Shown: positions 10,352-20,652 of the stretch, one piece after another
Numbering within the stretch: the first letter of the stretch is position 1
Layout: each line of letters opens with the position of its first letter
From: CAWEFA01 sp963851385
Lineage (GTDB): Bacteria > Bacteroidota > Bacteroidia > Bacteroidales > DTGW01
Direction of reading: 5' to 3'
Length of the DNA stretch: 64,000 nt
Assembly (NCBI GenBank): GCA_963851385.1
Contig: CAWKPE010000012.1
Location: forward strand, 124,001-188,000
Position numbers and translations under genes: made by a program
Notes under the pieces: model-generated
Databases searched by the model: none
The model's input: the letters and a program-made list of their open reading frames with translations, nothing else
What the model was told of the DNA's origin: nothing

Positions 10352-13300
10352 CTAGACTGTTTCTTCCACATTAAATAGTTTGTCAATCATCACCTTAAAT
10401 TGGCTCGATTTAAAGTGGTTGAGCTGAATAGCCCTGGCAGGACATTCAGATGCACAAATACCACAACCCATACATTTAGCTTTTTCAATTTCAGCTTTAT
10501 GATCATAATTGCAGAATGGTGCACCGTATGGACAAGCTTTAACGCATGTCATGCATGAAATACACATACTCTGATCAACATTCGATACCTGCGCGCTGGT
10601 TTCCAAATGTGTTTTTGATAGGATCGTTGCAGCTCTTGCCGCAGCGGCTTTAGCCTGTGAAATGTTTTCATCTATCATTTTAGGCGAATGAGACAATCCA
10701 CAAAGGAACAAACCTTCAGTAGCAAAATCAACCGGTCTTAATTTCATATGTGCCTCCACATAAAATCCATTCGCATTAAGAGGTACCTTAAGCATATCTG
10801 AGATTATCTTATTATCTTCATTTGCATCAATACCTGTGCTAAGAATAAGTTTATCTGCTTCCAAAAGTATTGGTTCAGGATAATCAGGACTTACTATTTT
10901 GACAGTATTTAATGTTCCATTAATATCAGATACTTCAGGCAAATTTGTTTCATCGTACCTGATAAAAATAATTCCTGCTTCACGGGCTTTTTTATAATAT
11001 ATTTCCCTGAAGCCATAAGTTCTTATATCTCTGTAAATAATATAAATGTTCGCATTAGGGTCATTCTTTTTAATTCTCAGTGCATTTTTAACTGCCATTG
11101 AACAGCAAACCCTGCTGCAATAAGGTTTTTCGGCATTTCGTGAACCGACACACTGTATCATTACAAATGTTTGACCTATATTTTCCAGTTTCTTTTTACT
11201 TAAAAAGGATTCCAATTCCAATTGGGTTAATACATTCTTTATAGTTCCATACCCATATTCTTTAGTGTTAGCTGGTTTTGCTCCAGTAGCAATTATAATG
11301 GTACCGTATGTTATTTCCTTGGGCTTGTTATCTTTTGAAATTTTAATTTTGAATTCTCCTATATGCCCAGATACATTTAAAACTTCAGAGTTCAAATAAA
11401 CGTCAATATTTCTGTGGGTATTTGTACTTTCAATTAAATCAGCCTTAAATTTATCAAGGCTTTCTTTTTCTAAAGTACTATTGACAAGAGACAAATTCCC
11501 TCCTAATACTGGGGATTTTTCAACAATATCAACATCAAAGCCTTGCTCTGCCAAAGATAAAGCAGATGTCATCCCACTTATGCCACCACCCACTACAAGA
11601 GCATTCTGATGAATAGGTATTCTTTCCCCTTCCAGTGGTAATAAATTATAGGCTCTGGAAATAGACATTTTAACCAAGTCAATAGCCTTTTCCGTTGCCT
11701 TTTCAGGTTCGTGGCTATGAACCCACGAACATTGATCCCTAATATTGGCTAATTCAAAAAGGTATGGATTTAAACTTGCTTCGCGCAATGTTTCACGAAA
11801 TATCGGTTCGTGTGTCCTGGGTGTGCATGAAGCTACAACAACCCGGTTTAACCTGTTTTTCGAAATCTGTTCTTTGATATTTGACAAACTTGCATTGGAA
11901 CAAGTATACATAGTATGGGAAGCAAAAACAACCCCAGGTTCATTTTGAATTGCTTCAGTTACCTTTTCAACATCAACTGTACTAGCTATATTGATTCCGC
12001 AATGGCATACAAATACTCCTATTCTGGAACTTTCATCTGTCACGTCATGTTCAGCAGGATATTCTTTTGAAACAATTAAAGTATTTTTAGCTGAAGAAAG
12101 CAATTCCATTGCCATTGAAGCGGCCGCACTTGCCTGCATTACAGTTTCAGGAATATCTTTGGGCTCCTGGAAAGCCCCTCCAACAAAAACACCAGGTTTA
12201 GATGTAGAAAGTGGCATTAATCTATCGGTTTTGCAAAAACCGTAATCATTAATATTAATTCCCAGCCTTTGGATAGATTCCGTAACTGTTGCCTTCGGAT
12301 CCAAACCAACGGCTAATACTACAAGATCAAATTCCTGTTCGGTAAATCCGTTTAATGGATCTATATAACATAATCTCAAATTTTTAGTTTGAGGCATTTG
12401 AACTATTCTGGAAGGTATACTTTTAATATACCTGATATTATTCATTTTTCTGGCCCGTTCATAATATTGGTCAAAATCTTTTCCATGAGCTCTGATATCC
12501 ATGTTAAATATTGTTCCCTCCAAACCTTCGAGGTGCTCTGAAGCAATCATTGCTTGTTTTGTAGTAGCCATGCAACATATTGATGAACAATAATCATTTC
12601 CGCATTTTAAATCTCGTGAACCAACACATTGAATCCATGCAATTCGCTTAGCCTCTTTACCGTCATCTCTGCGGACCACATGACCGGCATAAGGACCGGC
12701 TGCCGAAAGCATTCGTTCAAACTGCAGACTTGTAAGAACATTTGTATAACGATTAAACCCATATTCTCCTTTGACCTCGGGGTTAAATTCTTCAATTCCT
12801 GGAGTTAAAACTACAGCACCTACTTCCAGTTCAATTGTTTGTGCTGCCTGATTATGATCTACGGCCTTTTTCTCGCATGCTGAAACACATTCCATACATT
12901 CAGAACATTGGGCACAATTTAAGCAGCGATCTGCTTCTGCGATTGCTTCTTCAACTGAAAATGCAGCTTCAATTTCTTCAAAAGTATTTTTTCGTTTTTC
13001 AACGATGAGTTCAATTGCCTCTGCACGCTTTTTCTTTTCAATATTTTTTGTTGAAGGAAGAAGTTCTTGAGGAACAGGTTTAATGGTACTTTCAAAACGG
13101 TTAGCCAATATTTCTTCACCGTTTAGGTAACGCTGAATAGATTCAGCAGCACGTTTTCCAGCTGCCACAGCTTCAATCACGCTGCCTGGTCCGGCAGCAT
13201 TGTCGCCTCCTGCAAATACACCTTTTATTGAAGTTTCCTGGGTTACGGAATCTGCTTTGAAACATCCCCGTACTATTTCAAGACCCATGTGCTTTGTAAG

Positions 13301-14818
13301 CTCTGTATCTACCATCTGGCCAATTGCAATAATAACCTGATCGGTATCCAGGTTAATGGTACTGTCTTCGTCGTAAGAAGGATTAAACTTACCATTAGCA
13401 TCAAAAACGCTGATACATTTTTTGAGTTCAATACCTGTTACAACTCCATTGCCAATTATCTGTTTTGGACCCCAGCTATTCCTGATTTCAATTCCTTCAG
13501 CAAGTGTAGAATTAATCTCGTCTTTGTAGGCTGGCATTTCATTTCGCTTTTCCAGTGAAATCAATTCAACTTTTTTTGCACCCAAACGCAATGCAGTTCT
13601 TGCAACATCCACTGCAACATTACCACCGCCTATTACAACAACTTTTTCTTTTAAAACCGGTTTATTTTCGGAATTTCCGACTTGTCTTAGAAATTCAACA
13701 CCATAAAGAACGCCTTGCTTAGCTTCGCCTTCTACTCCTAGTTTTCTGCTTACATGAGCTCCGGCACTGATATAAACTGCATCAAATTCTTTTTGTAATT
13801 CCGAAATGGTTTTGTCTTTTCCAATGCTGCAGTTTAAAATTATGTTTACACCTTTTCGCTTGATGAGTTCAATTTCATAATCTAGTATATCTTTTGGAAG
13901 CCTGTATTGCGGAATTCCCCAGTAAAGCATACCACCAGCACTGCTTCTGGCTTCAAAAATGGTAACAGCAAATCCTTTATCTGCTAAATCTCCGGCAGCG
14001 GTCAGGCCAGATGGCCCAGCCCCAACTATGGCAATTTTTTTCGTATTGGTATCCGGTATTTTTTGTTCAGGTAAAGTTAATTCTCCAGATTTTACCATCT
14101 TGATTTCCTGGTCAGCTGCAAATCTTTTAAGTTGCCGAATGGCTAAAGCACTATCAACATTTGCACGAGTACAAGCAGTTTCGCAAGGAGCTGGACAAAC
14201 ACGGCCGCAGATAGCAGCCAGTGGATTTCTTTGCCGTATAAGGTTTACAGCTTTGACGTATTCTTTCTTTTTGATTAATTGGATATATCCCTGTACATTG
14301 ATATTTGCCGGACACTTGACTTTACATGGTGCATGTCCAAGCTTAAGCATGTTCGGCATATTAGGAATTGACTGTGCATAGTATTTTTGGATAACTTTTC
14401 TTTTTCCAAGATTACGATTAAAAACATCGTTTATTTCTACCGGACAGGCTTTGGTACAGTCGCCACAATCATTACAAATTTTTTCATCAATATATCTTGG
14501 AAGTTGTTTTACGTAAGCTTTAAAATTTCCAGGTTCACCTTCTAATTTTTCAAGCTCAGAAAGAGTAAGTATTTCTATGTTTAGATTTCTGGCACATTCT
14601 ACCAGTTTAGGAGAAATAACACAAATTGCACAATCACCTGTTGGAAATGTCTTATCAAGGTGTGACATCATCCCACCAATTGTAGCCGATTTGTTTACCA
14701 GATACACTTTATATCCTGAATTGGCCAGGTCGAGCGATGCCTGAACACCGGCAATGCCACCGCCTTCAACCAGCACAGCCCCTACAATTTTTTTCTTCGT
14801 ATTTGCAGTCATATTCAA
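10352..14818 (-). CDS. hdrA: Giant HdrA: two HdrA modules plus an inserted GltD/NfnB-like NAD(P)H-flavin module
   Basis: 1488 residues, about twice a standard HdrA. Order seen: (1) an HdrA FAD module opening with EGGGIAG (17-23) and the Cys63/66/75 motif, and a ferredoxin motif Cys115-125; (2) an inserted GltD-like module (~145-565) with Cys165/169 and 204/208/212/216, FAD motif GAGPSG (266-271), NADPH-type motif GGGNVA (397-402) and AGGDNAAGP; (3) a Cys-rich CLNCAQCSECMEC segment (632-644); (4) the rest of HdrA module 1 with IQCVGSRD and CSSICC; (5) a second HdrA from residue ~933 (FVCHCGIN, CTPRTHEP, FAD motif GGGISG 1077-1082, IQCVGSRN) ending in two 4Fe-4S motifs (Cys1419-1429 and 1449-1459). 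The second module lacks the Cys63/66/75 motif. The layout suggests one chain carrying NAD(P)H oxidation and the bifurcation-type flavin. Activity is inferred. Confidence 0.92.
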   Translation of the reverse strand: MNMTANTKKKIVGAVLVEGGGIAGVQASLDLANSGYKVYLVNKSATIGGMMSHLDKTFPTGDCAICVISPKLVECARNLNIEILTLSELEKLEGEPGNFKAYVKQLPRYIDEKICNDCGDCTKACPVEINDVFNRNLGKRKVIQKYYAQSIPNMPNMLKLGHAPCKVKCPANINVQGYIQLIKKKEYVKAVNLIRQRNPLAAICGRVCPAPCETACTRANVDSALAIRQLKRFAADQEIKMVKSGELTLPEQKIPDTNTKKIAIVGAGPSGLTAAGDLADKGFAVTIFEARSSAGGMLYWGIPQYRLPKDILDYEIELIKRKGVNIILNCSIGKDKTISELQKEFDAVYISAGAHVSRKLGVEGEAKQGVLYGVEFLRQVGNSENKPVLKEKVVVIGGGNVAVDVARTALRLGAKKVELISLEKRNEMPAYKDEINSTLAEGIEIRNSWGPKQIIGNGVVTGIELKKCISVFDANGKFNPSYDEDSTINLDTDQVIIAIGQMVDTELTKHMGLEIVRGCFKADSVTQETSIKGVFAGGDNAAGPGSVIEAVAAGKRAAESIQRYLNGEEILANRFESTIKPVPQELLPSTKNIEKKKRAEAIELIVEKRKNTFEEIEAAFSVEEAIAEADRCLNCAQCSECMECVSACEKKAVDHNQAAQTIELEVGAVVLTPGIEEFNPEVKGEYGFNRYTNVLTSLQFERMLSAAGPYAGHVVRRDDGKEAKRIAWIQCVGSRDLKCGNDYCSSICCMATTKQAMIASEHLEGLEGTIFNMDIRAHGKDFDQYYERARKMNNIRYIKSIPSRIVQMPQTKNLRLCYIDPLNGFTEQEFDLVVLAVGLDPKATVTESIQRLGININDYGFCKTDRLMPLSTSKPGVFVGGAFQEPKDIPETVMQASAAASMAMELLSSAKNTLIVSKEYPAEHDVTDESSRIGVFVCHCGINIASTVDVEKVTEAIQNEPGVVFASHTMYTCSNASLSNIKEQISKNRLNRVVVASCTPRTHEPIFRETLREASLNPYLFELANIRDQCSWVHSHEPEKATEKAIDLVKMSISRAYNLLPLEGERIPIHQNALVVGGGISGMTSALSLAEQGFDVDIVEKSPVLGGNLSLVNSTLEKESLDKFKADLIESTNTHRNIDVYLNSEVLNVSGHIGEFKIKISKDNKPKEITYGTIIIATGAKPANTKEYGYGTIKNVLTQLELESFLSKKKLENIGQTFVMIQCVGSRNAEKPYCSRVCCSMAVKNALRIKKNDPNANIYIIYRDIRTYGFREIYYKKAREAGIIFIRYDETNLPEVSDINGTLNTVKIVSPDYPEPILLEADKLILSTGIDANEDNKIISDMLKVPLNANGFYVEAHMKLRPVDFATEGLFLCGLSHSPKMIDENISQAKAAAARAATILSKTHLETSAQVSNVDQSMCISCMTCVKACPYGAPFCNYDHKAEIEKAKCMGCGICASECPARAIQLNHFKSSQFKVMIDKLFNVEETV

Positions 14819-14866
14819 TTATGCCTTATTTCCCTACATTTTCATTTGGAAAAGCCAGGGATATTT

Positions 14867-15736
14867 TCAATTTACTTTTACTTGCTCTAATATTGCTTTT
14901 GGTGAAACAACACATTTTTTCATACCCAGCTTTTCGGCAGAAATACCTAAGCACAATCCTATTAATTGTGAGATGTATATTATTGGTAAATTATGATTTG
15001 TATTCTTAGCTTTATTGATGTCGCTTTGTCTCAAATCAAGGTTGACTTGGCACATAGGGCAAGCAACTGACATGCATTGTGCGCCTGACGATTTTGCCAT
15101 TTCCAGGATTGAATGAGAGAGTTCAACAACAATATCTGTTCTGGAAAGTGCAAAGCCGCCACCGCAACATTCAACTTTATGTGGCCAATCAATGCTTTCG
15201 CCACCCATAATGGTTACCAGGTTATCCATCAGAGTAGGATTTTCAGGATCGTCAAAATTTGTAACTTCTATCGGTCTGACCAGCAGGCATCCATAATAAT
15301 TCGCAACTTTTAGTCCATTCAGCGAATAGGTAAAAGCTTCCTGCAATTTTCTAATACCAATATCTTTTATCAGGATTTCGACAAAATGAAGAACTTTTAC
15401 ATTTCCATCATAATCCTCGCCTAGCATATCTGCTACTTTTTTCCTGACAGCAAGATCAGACTTTATTTCATGATTAGCTACTTTCATCCGGTTATAACAG
15501 GCAGCACAAAAGACAACCATATCAAGTCCCATTTTTTGCGCCATCAGTAGGTTTGCAGCAGGAAGGGCTATTGAAAGGTTTTTATCTGTATGATGTGCAG
15601 GAGTAGAGCCACAACATGTCCAACCCTTCGGTTCAACCAACTCAATGTCTAGTGCTTTTGCAACTTCTTTAATCGACATGTATTGATCCTGTGCTGTTGA
15701 TTCTGCTGAACATCCTGGATAATAAGCATATTTCAT
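14867..15736 (-). CDS. hdrB: HdrB: CoB-CoM heterodisulfide reductase subunit B-like, two CCG domains
   Basis: 289 residues from the preferred ATG at 15736 (MKYAYYPGCS); an upstream in-frame ATG at 15760 would add eight residues. Both CCG cysteine sets are complete. Numbered from the longer start they are Cys17, CC49-50 and C85xxC88, then Cys158, CC198-199 and C234xxC237. In methanogen HdrB these bind two noncubane [4Fe-4S] clusters that reduce a disulfide. No CoM/CoB metabolism is expected in a Bacteroidota cell, so the acceptor is probably different. It follows hdrC by about 50 bases and precedes the giant hdrA by 48. Confidence 0.93.
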   Translation of the reverse strand: MKYAYYPGCSAESTAQDQYMSIKEVAKALDIELVEPKGWTCCGSTPAHHTDKNLSIALPAANLLMAQKMGLDMVVFCAACYNRMKVANHEIKSDLAVRKKVADMLGEDYDGNVKVLHFVEILIKDIGIRKLQEAFTYSLNGLKVANYYGCLLVRPIEVTNFDDPENPTLMDNLVTIMGGESIDWPHKVECCGGGFALSRTDIVVELSHSILEMAKSSGAQCMSVACPMCQVNLDLRQSDINKAKNTNHNLPIIYISQLIGLCLGISAEKLGMKKCVVSPKAILEQVKVN

Positions 15737-15783
15737 TATTACTTTTTTTAAGAAATTCACTTTTAAATTTCAGTAACTAGCAT

Positions 15784-16335
15784 CTAGTATCTGTTTTCTT
15801 TAAATATCTTTTTTATATATTTTTTGTCTCCTTTTAAAGATGGAAACAAAGCAATTTTTCCTTTTTTAAGCATCATCGGAAATTTATCAGTGTCCTGAAA
15901 ATAAGTAACTGTTCCCATTTTATAAGCCGCTATCATTCCTAAATCGTAAGTCCTCCCAAACATCTTAACGGTCTTCAGAAAAGATTTATTAAAGAGCGGA
16001 ACATTGCCCTTTTGTTTTGATGCCTTTTTTTGCACTGATAAAATTCGCAGCGCATCCATTACTGCAGCCATATTGATTTTCATGGGACAACGAGCATAAC
16101 ATGTTTCACATGATGCACACATCCAAATCAAATCACTATTGAATAATTCGTCTGTAGCATTTAATTGGAGTTTCCTGATTATTTCCGATGGTGAAACTTT
16201 TGTCATGCCATTGACAGCACAACCATTGGAACATTTCTTACATTGGAGGCAAGTATTGATATCAATGCCGGATATTTCCTTCACTGCTTCTATGAGACGT
16301 GCTCCCTGTTTGTTTTTGCTAACTAAAATGGGCAT
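15784..16335 (-). CDS. hdrC: HdrC: heterodisulfide reductase subunit C-like ferredoxin protein
   Basis: 183 residues with two classical 4Fe-4S motifs: Cys29/32/35/39 (CLQCKKCSNGC) and Cys73/76/79/83 (CASCETCYARC), followed by Pro. HdrC passes electrons from HdrA to HdrB. It begins 10 bases after the 887-residue glutaminase/GXGXG gene, a spacing that implies co-translation. The C-terminal ~60 residues are not diagnostic. No membrane segment is present, so this is the soluble HdrC form and not an HdrE/NarI-linked one. Confidence 0.92.
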   Translation of the reverse strand: MPILVSKNKQGARLIEAVKEISGIDINTCLQCKKCSNGCAVNGMTKVSPSEIIRKLQLNATDELFNSDLIWMCASCETCYARCPMKINMAAVMDALRILSVQKKASKQKGNVPLFNKSFLKTVKMFGRTYDLGMIAAYKMGTVTYFQDTDKFPMMLKKGKIALFPSLKGDKKYIKKIFKENRY

Positions 16336-16345
16336 CCTGTTATTT

Positions 16346-19009
16346 TTATAATTCTACTTTTTCTTCCATCAAATCTTCAACATCTTCTCCTTCACCATAT
16401 ATATCTTTTTCTGGAGTAGATGGTGTCCCTTCAATACTTGGTGAGACTTTCCTGTAAACCCTGATAGGTTTGAGTTTTTTTCCATCCACCGTCAATAAAT
16501 CATCTATCTTTATTCCGAAAAGTTTTTCATTTTCCTGCAAATAAGGCAATATTAATTCCCAGTCTTTTTCAGTAAATGGTGAGAAAATACATCCATTCAA
16601 TTGCTGAGGAACTAATTTTCTAAATGGATCCCTTATGAAAGCAGCGCCACCAGAGGCCAGCGAGAATAAGTTGCTTCCGGGATATGGTTCAGGCAATGGA
16701 ACAATTTGCCCTTCTTCATCGAACCTCATTCCATTGACAATCACAAAACCACCCTTATTATGTGGGTCGCCGGCCATAAACGATTCACCAAGAAAATCAA
16801 GACTAGTGCCATTAATAATAACTTTTGGTCTGCCTACCGAATTAATCATTGGTCGCCCAGCAGCATTGCCTTTTACATAAATTGCGCCACCTTTAGCACC
16901 GTATAGGAAAGTCTGGCCCACGTCTCCATGGATAACGAATTTGCCTTCTTTAATAATTTGCCCTAATTGGTCTTGTGCATTGCCATGGACTGTTATTGTA
17001 AGACCATCTATACCTGAAGCCAGATAATCGCCACAACTACCATAAACATCAATTTTTACGTCATGTGTTTCAGGTCCTAAGCCGCATCCAACATAGCGCT
17101 GCCCTGCGCAATTGAACACAATAAAATTGCGCCAGCCTAGTTTAAATGCATTTACTAAGTAAGTCGCATCACATTCAATCCCTTCAGCAGGAAATTTTTT
17201 TGACTGGAAAACGAGTACTTTTTCCTCATTTATCGGTTTGCGAAGGTCTTTCCTTGTTTCAAAATCTATATAGCGATAATTGCCCTGATCTTCGTTTGAA
17301 CTTAATTTTGGAATATTTTTAAGCAGGTTATTTAATTCTGTCCTGACGATATTAAGGATATGACTACGCCTTTTTTCACCTGTTGGATATCGCATGTCAT
17401 TCAGTAAGGTCAAGGTTTCAATGGATTGCTTTGTAATTTGGTGATTTTTGGATAACTCAGTTATGAATTTACTGGCAGCCCAAATATCATCAAACGACCA
17501 GGCTGGAATATTGTTTTTTACGTATTCGAAAATTTCAACTCCTGAATTGATGCAATCTGAAATATTTTTTTCAATCTCCTTGCGAATTTTTGATGCAGCC
17601 GGTTCCTTTGTGAAATCGCAGCTTTCATTTTTTTCTGTAATCTGAATGGGGGTCCCGAATTTATCCCTGCATTCCAGATGCATTTTACCGTTCTTATCAG
17701 GAATAAGATTAAACATAAAGGTGCCACCGTCTGAATGGCTTCCACCACGTGCATTCCAATATTTATCAGAAACCGGGCAAATTCTTTTATCATATTTTGC
17801 CATACTTTCGAGGGTTGCATCAATGGCTTGCTTTTCCGATCCAATTAATGCAACCTCAATATCTCCTTTAACAAAAGCAAATACCTGGGGCCGAAGCATT
17901 GCAGTATCGGTAATTCCCATTAATTGGAGCTTTCCATTTTCAACCAGGTTGCGGGCAATGATAAAAAACCAAGGACCATCAGGAGAACCGTGTATGTGTG
18001 TTGCTTGAATTGCACGATAAACTGTTTGTTTTTCTTGAGGCAGTCGATCAAAATCGAGTTCGGTGGTTGGACCAAGCGCTTCGATAATATATTCTAGTGG
18101 ATACTTATAAGTTCTTGAAAGAAGGTCGAACATCAAAGCAGAGACTTCTGTATCAGTAATAAACTGTGGAAATATATTTCGTTGCTTTAAATATTCGGTT
18201 ACTGAATGATAATTTGCAAAGTCGCCATTATGAACTAAAGCCATGTTCATTGCTGTAAAAGGATGGGCTCCACCAGGATGCCAAACTCGGCCACGGGTTG
18301 GATAGCGTTGATGTGCAATCCAGATGTGTGCACACAAATCGTCAATCTTATAATATTGCGTGACTGCTTCAGCATAACCAACCACTTTTAAAATCATAAT
18401 ATTTCTACCTTGAGACATAACAAATGCCATCTGGTTCTTAGGTGCCACATAAAACTCATGATTTAGTTTAAAGCTATTTTGATTTACAAATTCATCTTCA
18501 GCGTCACGACGATCAAGCTTTTCAAATTTTTTTTCAGAAATATATTTATCCAGAATATTTTTTTTCACTCTAATAAAATAACGATATACATCGGGTGGTT
18601 TTACTTCCAAACCTGGCACGGATTTCCAGTCGTCAACGGTATCTAGTTTTATAGATTTAGTAATGTCAAATACTGGATTAACATATTTTTTTTCGACATC
18701 AGTTCGTGAATCAGGGTCGAGATACGCAATATGAAGCATGTAGCAATCATCAAGTACTTCTTTCGTAACACCTAATTGTTCCGGAATAAACCCGACTGCA
18801 GCAATACCTCCTCCTTTGCCGTTTCCACGATTGTGCATCAATCGTGAAGGTTCATGAATATGTTTTCCGGGAACAGGTTCAGTGCAACAAAACCCGATAA
18901 CGCCGCATCCACCTTCAGCCTCCATTACCTTCGGCTTATCAGAAAGATTCAACCCTTCGATTAATTTCCTCTTTGATTTAAGAATATTTTCAACTCTGTC
19001 AAGACTCAT
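16346..19009 (-). CDS. Archaeal-type glutamate synthase: class II glutaminase fused to a GXGXG domain
   Basis: 887 residues. The N-terminal ~400 residues form a class II glutamine amidotransferase: nucleophile Cys35 in EGGCGVIGF, then HQRYPTRG, VHNGDFANY and TDTEVS, the usual glutamine-binding and oxyanion elements. Cys35 lies behind a 34-residue leader that would have to be removed to free it. From about residue 590 the GXGXG beta-helix domain of glutamate synthase follows (GSCGDYLASG, GDVGQTFLYGAKGG, VKGNAAGR). The central FMN/3Fe-4S synthase domain of a normal GltB is absent and is encoded by the next gene upstream (19082-20652). In Archaea these parts are usually separate proteins; here two are fused. 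The gene is intact. Glutaminase activity is likely but unproven. Confidence 0.88.
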   Translation of the reverse strand: MSLDRVENILKSKRKLIEGLNLSDKPKVMEAEGGCGVIGFCCTEPVPGKHIHEPSRLMHNRGNGKGGGIAAVGFIPEQLGVTKEVLDDCYMLHIAYLDPDSRTDVEKKYVNPVFDITKSIKLDTVDDWKSVPGLEVKPPDVYRYFIRVKKNILDKYISEKKFEKLDRRDAEDEFVNQNSFKLNHEFYVAPKNQMAFVMSQGRNIMILKVVGYAEAVTQYYKIDDLCAHIWIAHQRYPTRGRVWHPGGAHPFTAMNMALVHNGDFANYHSVTEYLKQRNIFPQFITDTEVSALMFDLLSRTYKYPLEYIIEALGPTTELDFDRLPQEKQTVYRAIQATHIHGSPDGPWFFIIARNLVENGKLQLMGITDTAMLRPQVFAFVKGDIEVALIGSEKQAIDATLESMAKYDKRICPVSDKYWNARGGSHSDGGTFMFNLIPDKNGKMHLECRDKFGTPIQITEKNESCDFTKEPAASKIRKEIEKNISDCINSGVEIFEYVKNNIPAWSFDDIWAASKFITELSKNHQITKQSIETLTLLNDMRYPTGEKRRSHILNIVRTELNNLLKNIPKLSSNEDQGNYRYIDFETRKDLRKPINEEKVLVFQSKKFPAEGIECDATYLVNAFKLGWRNFIVFNCAGQRYVGCGLGPETHDVKIDVYGSCGDYLASGIDGLTITVHGNAQDQLGQIIKEGKFVIHGDVGQTFLYGAKGGAIYVKGNAAGRPMINSVGRPKVIINGTSLDFLGESFMAGDPHNKGGFVIVNGMRFDEEGQIVPLPEPYPGSNLFSLASGGAAFIRDPFRKLVPQQLNGCIFSPFTEKDWELILPYLQENEKLFGIKIDDLLTVDGKKLKPIRVYRKVSPSIEGTPSTPEKDIYGEGEDVEDLMEEKVEL

Positions 19010-19081
19010 AGTTTACTTTATATTATCACCGTAAAGTCTACAAGCTATTATCTTTACGACTTATTTTTCTAATAAAAATTT

Positions 19082-20652
19082 TTATTTGCTTTTCGATATA
19101 TCCAGATGCCTTAATAAATTTGTTCTTCCACGCAATTCCTTAATGCTTTTCATACCAAGGCGCTTTAAAATACCTTTTAATCCTGATGCCCAAGCACTAT
19201 ACAGATTAATCAATCGTTGCGTGCCCCAATCAAGTTCTATTTGTGTTATAAGCCCAGGATCAGTTGTTGCAATACCCTTGGGACAACCACGCCCGCTGGA
19301 ACACCTGCTGCACCTTAAACAACAAAGCGCAATCAATTCGGCAGTTCCAATAACTACTCCGTCTGCACCAAGCGCAATTGCTTTAGCTACATCATAATAG
19401 TTACGAATGCCGCCACTTGCCATTAAAACAACAACATCACGCGCACCTTCGGCAACAAGAAAATTATGAACTTTTGGAATGGCATAATCAATAGGCATTG
19501 CAATATTCTTTTTTGCAATATCCGGAGCAGCTCCAGTACCGCCATAACCACCATCAATATGAACAATATGTGTACCAGCATAATAACTACCTACAGCAAC
19601 CATATCAACATCAGTTGGAGTAGATACTTTTGTTGAAATAAGTGCACGTGGATTAACATGCTTAATCCAATCGATATGTTTCATATGATCTTCGATGGAA
19701 TAAACACTATGAAAAGGAAATGGAGAAAATAATGGAATTCCCTGAACAGCTTCACGCATTTTGGCTACAGCAGGCGTATTCTTTGTCCCTAATAAATGAC
19801 CTCCTAATCCTGGTTTTGCTCCCTGAGCATATTTAAATTCAACAATCCGTACACGTTGAATGGTTTCTTCCCTTACACCAAATAAACCAGTAGCTACCTG
19901 GGTAATCATGTGATCATCATAAGGTCTTAATCGTTCCATATAACCACCTTCACCGGAACATGAGAACGTATTAAATGCAGATGCAGCACGAACTTTAGAT
20001 AATTGAGTAACATTGCTGATAGAGCCAAATGACATACCTCCACCATACCATGGTACATCAATTTTTATTTTGGGCCTGTCGTCATTTCGTTTATTTAGTT
20101 CAAGGCTAATATCAATTTCATCTTCAGATACTGCAACCGGTTTTTCAGGAAAAGAAAAACGGATACGATCAAATCCTCCGCCGGATTCGCCAGTTTCATA
20201 TTCAAAATCATAATCATCAGGAACTACTTGTCCTGTCTCAGCCATTTGCCATGTCGCCAAGCATCATGTCTGCAGTCCACCTGTAATCGCCAAGAGCTTC
20301 CATCATTGGATTTTTAACCAATTTTAAAGCACCCTGAGGACATTTTGCAACGCAAAAATTTTCTGTCTTTTCACAAACAGCTCCATTGCATTTATAGTTC
20401 CTGGCTGTTGCAAAAAGTTTATATCCCTGTTTCAAAACATGAACTCCTTTAGTACAAGTTTTTAACACATGTTCCACAAAGCGTGCATTTTTCTTCATCA
20501 CGAAAAATAATATATTTTGCAATTTCATTGCGGTACCTTGCAGGTGCAGCATTAATTTTTCTTTCAACTTCTACTTGCGGGACACGCGTTTTTAGCGTAT
20601 TTGCAGGCAGGAATTCTTCAAGGTTAATTTTATTTTCTAAAGATTGGTCCAT
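19082..20652 (-). CDS. Archaeal-type glutamate synthase FMN domain with N-terminal 2x[4Fe-4S] ferredoxin; two single-base frame disruptions
   Basis: After removing one extra base near 20461 (AAAAA read for AAAA on the coding strand) and one near 20257, a 522-residue protein is restored. N-terminal part: ferredoxin motifs CTLCGTC-VKTC and CNGAVC...CVAKCPQGAL. The remainder is a complete glutamate-synthase FMN domain: WYGGGMSFGS, SCSGEGG, QGAKPGLGGHLLG, GGYGGTGAAP, MASGGIRN and the Cys-rich CCLRCSRCSSGRGC. This is the architecture of ferredoxin-linked archaeal GltS. The start ATG at 20652 (MDQSLENK) overlaps the previous gene by 23 bases. It needs the glutaminase/GXGXG protein downstream to make a full synthase. 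Gene identity is secure; the two breaks are probably sequence errors. Confidence 0.87.
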
